Origin: Spirochaetaceae bacterium UBA1306
GTDB lineage: Bacteria; Spirochaetota; Spirochaetia; Treponematales; Rectinemataceae
Direction of reading: 5' to 3'
NCBI GenBank assembly: GCA_002307245.1
Contig: DBTW01000069.1
Coordinates: 526 to 15,484, forward strand
Length of the DNA: 14,959 nucleotides
Under the pieces are notes generated by a model. That model worked only from the letters and a program-made list of their open reading frames with translations, was not told where the DNA came from and made no database searches. A program made the translations under genes and the position numbers. Below, one piece after another: positions 11,671 through 14,959 of this stretch; positions within the stretch are counted from its first letter, which is position 1; each line of letters begins with the position of its first letter.

Positions 11671-13311
11671 TCAGAACCGCAGCCCGATTCCCAGGCCGGC
11701 CCCGAGGTAGTAACTGTCGAGACTTTCGAATTCTCCCGTCGCGATGAGCGAGACGACGAGGGGCGAGGAGGGCGCGTGCCATCGCAGCTCGAGCCCCAGG
11801 GGGTAGGGGCCCGCGAGCCCGAAGGCGCCGCCAAAGGGCGAGCTGCGCAGTGCCCCCGAGAGGCCGAAGGTGTATGGGCCCGCCGCCGCCTCGAGCCCGA
11901 GCCGGAGGTAGGCCCAGGAGAATAAGCCGGGCGTGTCCCAGCGGGCGCCGGATCCGGCCCAGCCGGGGTAATAGGTCGAGATCTCCAGCTCGGGGTCGGC
12001 GAAGGCCCGCAGGGCGCCGGAGGCGTATTCCAGGGCGAGCCCCGCGGAGAGGCCGCCGAAGCGCGTCGTGCCGTCCCAGGAGGTATGGACCGAGCTCTCG
12101 GCTTCCTGGTCGAGGAATCGGGCGATCGAATACTTGACGAAGATCGCGGCCGCGGTCGGGGAGGAGAGGGGCGCGCCCCCGAGACCCTGTTTCCAGGCCG
12201 CGGTGAGCGAGTAGGAATTAGAGCCTGGGCTGTCTTGCCATAGGGCGGCCATGTAGCTGAAGTCCAGCTCCGAGCCGCTCGGGCCGCCATTGCCCCCGGC
12301 GGCTGCGCTCCCGGCGGAGGGCAAGCCTATTCGCAGGCCCGCCTGGGCCGTCGCCAGCCCCGACATGGCCCTTCCAGCGGGTTCGAGGTGGAGTTCTGCC
12401 CCGCTCGCGAGCTCGAGCCTGCCGGCGGCGATGGTGCGCGCGTCGGGCGCGAAGAGCAGGCCGGACACTCCGGAATAGAGCGCGGTCGAACGGGAGTAGG
12501 TCCCGGAGACGAGGCTTACCTTCGCGTCGGCCGAGGAGGAGGGGCCGTCCCCGGCGCCAGGGCCCTCGAGATGGATGAGGTAGTCGCCGGGCGGGAAGGG
12601 CATCCCCGAACTGTCTCGGCCGTTCCAGCGCAGCCTGGCGCTCGGGCCGGCGAAGGTCAGCTCGCCGAGCTCGCAGAGCACGCGTCCCGAGGGGTCGCGC
12701 AGGGAGGCCGAGGCTCCGCCCCTCGCCGATACCTCGATCCGCGCCTCGCAGGAGCCGAGGTAACCGGGATCCGAGGGGTCGAAGGAGCGAGGGACCGCGT
12801 ACAGGCTGCGGATCCGGAAGTCGGCGGGGAGGTAGTTGACGGCGAGACCCAGCGTCTGGTCCCAGGCTATGGTCACCGTCGCCTCGAAGTCCAGGTAGCC
12901 GAAGCGCCTTACGAGCAGGTTATGCGAACCAAGGGGGAGCCGGAGCCGGGGGCCGTGGCGGGGCGAGCCGTCGACGTAGACGGCGGAATCGGGCTCGAGG
13001 CCCTCGAGCTCGAGGGTGCCGGTCGGCGGCGCGGGCTCGGCGGGCTCGATGACGATGACCGCGCGCGTATGCTCGCCCCGATCCCAGCCCGAGGGGCCGT
13101 CCTCTCCGGGGCGGGAGGGGCCTGGGCCCGGCCTCGGGGGCGCGGGCCGCGAGGGAGCGGAGGGCAAGCTCGGTTTTCGGGCCCTGGCCGCGGCAGCCGC
13201 CTCGGAGGACTCGGATCTCGAGTAGGTCGAGCCGCCTGAGCTGGCGCAGGATGCTAGGCTGGCGGCGGCCACGAGGGCGAAGGCTCCGGCGAGGCGGTAT
13301 CGTTTGTCCAT
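11671..13311 (-). CDS. Lipoprotein with PEGA domain, FlgD-type Ig-like domain and C-terminal beta-rich (barrel-like) region
   Basis: The 546-residue protein has a signal peptide with lipobox LASC (Cys22), then a Ser/Ala- and Pro-rich linker (about 31-80). A PEGA-type domain at about 97-149 contains VYVDGSPRHGPRLRLPLGSH, and PEGA domains are common on envelope proteins. An Ig-like unit at about 187-268 has RWNGRDSSGMPFPPGDYLIHL (229-249), the same WDG-type motif as the OmpA lipoprotein nearby. Residues 280-546 alternate short polar and hydrophobic strands rich in Gly, Ala and aromatics and end in Phe, like an outer-membrane beta barrel. An anchored lipoprotein combined with a barrel-like tail is unusual, and the barrel assignment is tentative. 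The ATG has no Shine-Dalgarno; a TATATT box lies 6 nt upstream, so the message may be leaderless. It follows the phosphatase gene by 15 nt. Confidence 0.75.
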   Translation of the reverse strand: MDKRYRLAGAFALVAAASLASCASSGGSTYSRSESSEAAAAARARKPSLPSAPSRPAPPRPGPGPSRPGEDGPSGWDRGEHTRAVIVIEPAEPAPPTGTLELEGLEPDSAVYVDGSPRHGPRLRLPLGSHNLLVRRFGYLDFEATVTIAWDQTLGLAVNYLPADFRIRSLYAVPRSFDPSDPGYLGSCEARIEVSARGGASASLRDPSGRVLCELGELTFAGPSARLRWNGRDSSGMPFPPGDYLIHLEGPGAGDGPSSSADAKVSLVSGTYSRSTALYSGVSGLLFAPDARTIAAGRLELASGAELHLEPAGRAMSGLATAQAGLRIGLPSAGSAAAGGNGGPSGSELDFSYMAALWQDSPGSNSYSLTAAWKQGLGGAPLSSPTAAAIFVKYSIARFLDQEAESSVHTSWDGTTRFGGLSAGLALEYASGALRAFADPELEISTYYPGWAGSGARWDTPGLFSWAYLRLGLEAAAGPYTFGLSGALRSSPFGGAFGLAGPYPLGLELRWHAPSSPLVVSLIATGEFESLDSYYLGAGLGIGLRF

Positions 13312-13317
13312 GCGCTG

Positions 13318-13323
13318 AATATA
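13318..13323 (-). promoter_or_regulatory. Putative -10 box giving a leaderless lipoprotein mRNA
   Basis: The minus strand reads TATATT (5/6 of TATAAT) six bases before the ATG at 13311. A start 7 nt downstream of the box would fall on the A of the ATG. The best -35 candidate is TTGGGA (complement of 13343-13348) at a long 19-bp spacing. The lack of any Shine-Dalgarno sequence agrees with a leaderless start, but readthrough from the phosphatase operon is also likely. Confidence 0.4.
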
Positions 13324-13326
13324 ACG

Positions 13327-13977
13327 CTAAAAGTCGAGTATCTCCCAACCGCGCCCCTTGGCCTCCCGGCGCAGGCGGCGATCGGGCGCCACGGCCACGG
13401 CCTCGCCGACCGCGAGGAGGAGGGGCAGGTCGTGGATCGAGTCGCTGTAGAAGGAGCAGTCGGCCAGCGAGACTCCGTGGCGATCGAGGTAGGCCGAGAC
13501 GGACTCGAGCTTGGCGGCGCCGAAGAGGGCCTTGCCGGCGATCCGGCCCGTGCAGCGCCCGGCCTCGTACTCGAGCTCGCTCGCGAGGACCGCGTCGGCG
13601 CCTATGGCCTCGGCGAGGGGCCTGACGATGAAGTCGAGGGAGGAGGTCGCGAGGAGGATCTCCCCGCCCGAGGCCTTGATGCCGGCGATCAACTCGACCA
13701 TCCCGGGCCTTAGCGCCCGGCTCGTGCGGCGGGCGTAGACGTCGCGGCTGATCTCCTCGAGCAGGGACTTCTCGATGCCGCGGATGATCGGGAAATCGCC
13801 CTCGAACAGGGAGAGGCCCTCGCCGCCGAGCCGGTAGGCCGCGTAGTTCCAGGGTATGAGGGCGAGATGGCGGATCTTGAGCACGCCGCGCCGCGCCGCC
13901 GCCTCCGCGAAGCGGCGGCCGGTCGAGCCCTCGGTTATCGTATGGTCGACGTCGAAGATGGCGATCAATGGCTTCAT
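13327..13977 (-). CDS. HAD-superfamily subfamily IB phosphatase, possibly lipid-phosphate specific
   Basis: The 216-residue protein carries all four HAD motifs: DVDHT (Asp9 nucleophile, Asp11), LATSS (109-113), Lys156 in FGAAKLESV, and SDSIHDLP with Asp179 and Asp183. Size and the helical cap after motif I (about 17-95) place it in subfamily IB, which includes SerB-like enzymes and the phosphatidylglycerophosphatase PgpC. Its ATG overlaps the stop of the acyltransferase gene (ATGA at 13974-13977) and no Shine-Dalgarno is seen, so translation is probably coupled. HAD-IB domains are found next to, or fused with, PlsC domains in other bacteria (for example a mycobacterial HAD-PlsC protein). A lipid phosphate substrate is therefore more likely here than phosphoserine, though this is inference. 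Confidence 0.88.
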   Translation of the reverse strand: MKPLIAIFDVDHTITEGSTGRRFAEAAARRGVLKIRHLALIPWNYAAYRLGGEGLSLFEGDFPIIRGIEKSLLEEISRDVYARRTSRALRPGMVELIAGIKASGGEILLATSSLDFIVRPLAEAIGADAVLASELEYEAGRCTGRIAGKALFGAAKLESVSAYLDRHGVSLADCSFYSDSIHDLPLLLAVGEAVAVAPDRRLRREAKGRGWEILDF

Positions 13978-14654
13978 GCCGGGGCGCCGAGCGGGAGGAG
14001 CTGCCGGAAGGGCGCGTCGGCCTCGGGGTATGCGCCCCGGTATTCCGGGGGGAGCAGCCTGGCGATGCTGCGCATGATCTCGTCCGTCGCCTCGGTCCTC
14101 GCGGACTTGGCCTTGCCCGGCTCGGGCTCGCGGAGCCGGTAGGGCTCTCCGACGCGGAAGCGCACGGCGGTGCGCTTGCCCCTCTTGAGGTTCGACCAGA
14201 AGGCCTCGCCGCCGTAGTGCACGACCGGCAGGATGGGGGCGCGCGATCGCATCGCGATGGACACGACGCCGGCGTGGCCGCGCCCGAGCCGGCCGTCGTG
14301 GCTACGGGTGCCCTCGGGCATGATGTTGAGCATCCTGCCCCGGGCGAGGGCCTCGAGGGCGAGGCGCATGGAGCTCATGTCGCTCGCGTCGCGGTCGACC
14401 GGGACGCATTCCCAAGCGGTCGCGAGGAGGCCGAGCAGGGGGCTGCGCCAGGTTTCGATCTTGGCGAAGCCCGAGATGTCCCGAGGGTAGACGAGGGTGT
14501 ACAGGAGGGGAACCTCGAGGAAGTTGATGTGATTGGACACGATGATGAGGGGGCCCCGCCTCGGCAGCTTCGCGAGCTCGGACGCGTCGACCCTGCAGGC
14601 GGCGCAGAGGATGGCCCGGACCAGGGGGGCGATGACGTAGGAGGAACGCCTCAT
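13974..14654 (-). CDS. PlsC-family 1-acyl-glycerol-3-phosphate acyltransferase with variant HX4E motif
   Basis: The 226-residue protein is an LPLAT/PlsC-type acyltransferase expected to acylate lysophosphatidic acid or a related lysolipid at the inner membrane. Block I reads VSNHINFLEVPLL (39-51). The catalytic His42 is present, but the family's H(X)4D becomes H(X)4E, with Glu47. Block II-like FAKIETWRSPLLG (63-75) leads to VPVDRD (84-89); block III is MPEGTRS (112-118); block IV-like APILPVVHYGG is at 139-149. The start is taken at ATG 14654, which overlaps the upstream kinase stop (ATGA at 14651-14654). GAGGAG lies 11 nt upstream, somewhat far. A longer frame from 14705 would overlap the kinase gene by 55 nt and is less likely. 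The downstream HAD gene also overlaps by 4 nt, so the three genes form one unit. Confidence 0.88.
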   Translation of the reverse strand: MRRSSYVIAPLVRAILCAACRVDASELAKLPRRGPLIIVSNHINFLEVPLLYTLVYPRDISGFAKIETWRSPLLGLLATAWECVPVDRDASDMSSMRLALEALARGRMLNIMPEGTRSHDGRLGRGHAGVVSIAMRSRAPILPVVHYGGEAFWSNLKRGKRTAVRFRVGEPYRLREPEPGKAKSARTEATDEIMRSIARLLPPEYRGAYPEADAPFRQLLPLGAPA

Positions 14655-14959
14655 GCGACGGGCCGCTCCTCGCCGCAGAGTATGCTGATCCGCGACGGCA
14701 GGCACTCGGCGAGGATGTCCGTGCCGTTGGTGCAGATGGTCTCGCCGTCGGCGTGGACCACGAGCCCGCCCTCGGGAGCGGATATCGCGTAACGCGAGGA
14801 GCGGCCCGTCTCGATCTTGCGATGACCCTCCTGCGTGCCCTTCGTGTAGCGGACTATGAGGGCCATCATGTCCCGGCGCGTGAGCTTGCCGGCCATGCAG
14901 ACGTCGAGCAGGCCGTCGTGGTTGGAGGAGCGGGGCGCCATGAAGAAGGTCCCGCCCAT
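14651..14959 (-). CDS. Diacylglycerol kinase / YegS-like lipid kinase, C-terminal part (5' end outside window)
   Basis: The last 102 residues before the stop at 14651-14653 are seen; the gene enters from the right edge, so the ATG at 14957-14959 is probably internal. GGTFFMAPRSSNHDGLLDV (2-20) and, near the C-terminus, VVHADGETI are typical of the C-terminal domain of the DAGK/LCB5/YegS lipid-kinase family, where HADGE completes the product side of the fold. The catalytic GGDGT motif of the N-terminal domain is outside the window. Such kinases make phosphatidic acid or phosphorylate other lipids. The following acyltransferase start overlaps the stop, which fits a common role in phosphatidate formation or recycling. 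Confidence 0.88.
   Translation of the reverse strand: MGGTFFMAPRSSNHDGLLDVCMAGKLTRRDMMALIVRYTKGTQEGHRKIETGRSSRYAISAPEGGLVVHADGETICTNGTDILAECLPSRISILCGEERPVA

Noticed and set aside
1..14959. CRISPR arrays, tRNA or rRNA genes, insertion sequences, attachment sites
   Set aside because: No regularly spaced repeats, cloverleaf-like or rRNA-like stretches, transposase motifs or flanking terminal repeats were seen on reading both strands.

Overview
The window is GC-rich (about two thirds G+C by eye) and holds ten genes plus an attenuator leader peptide. Two are cut by the window edges. The content fits a free-living, motile diderm bacterium: two chemoreceptor-type sensors, a c-di-GMP-family protein, two outer-envelope lipoproteins with FlgD-type Ig repeats, and an OmpA-like domain. 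The pairing of FlgD-Ig repeats with an OmpA domain, and the PEGA lipoprotein, suggest a high-GC member of the Spirochaetota. That placement is an inference from family content, not from any marker gene.

Region 1 (1-1294). The N-terminal 323 codons of a membrane sensor run leftward off the edge. They are followed by a strikingly AT-rich intergenic stretch. It carries a near-consensus sigma-54 promoter reading toward the sensor, inverted repeats, and a sigma-70-like promoter reading toward the biosynthetic gene on the right.

Region 2 (1295-6458, + strand). A 35-codon Leu/Val-rich leader peptide (1295-1402) and a textbook intrinsic terminator (1442-1477) precede an acetolactate synthase large-subunit gene. 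A pairing that would exclude the terminator can be drawn. This has the architecture of a classical ilvB-type attenuator. A YtcJ-type amidohydrolase with its own promoter and almost no 5' leader follows, then a phytoene-desaturase/CrtISO-like FAD oxidoreductase. The ilvN small subunit is not in the window.

Region 3 (6459-11650). A full chemoreceptor gene on the - strand converges on the oxidoreductase across a perfect 9-bp hairpin. It diverges from a two-gene + strand unit: a multi-pass membrane protein whose GGDEF motif has decayed to ADDEF while its RxxD inhibitory site is intact, overlapping by 4 nt an OmpA-type lipoprotein with four Ig-like repeats.

Region 4 (11671-14959, - strand). A lipid-phosphate unit reads leftward: the C-terminus of a diacylglycerol/lipid kinase, then a PlsC-type acyltransferase, then an HAD-IB phosphatase. 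These are joined by ATGA start/stop overlaps. They are followed after 15 nt by a PEGA/FlgD-Ig/beta-barrel lipoprotein that appears to have its own promoter and a leaderless start. The last gene converges tail to tail, 20 nt apart, with the OmpA lipoprotein, which shares its Ig-like module.

The observations most worth following are the ilvB attenuator, the sigma-54 promoter of the sensor, the decayed GGDEF with a preserved I-site coupled to an envelope lipoprotein, and the local recurrence of starts with a -10 box a few bases before the ATG and no Shine-Dalgarno.
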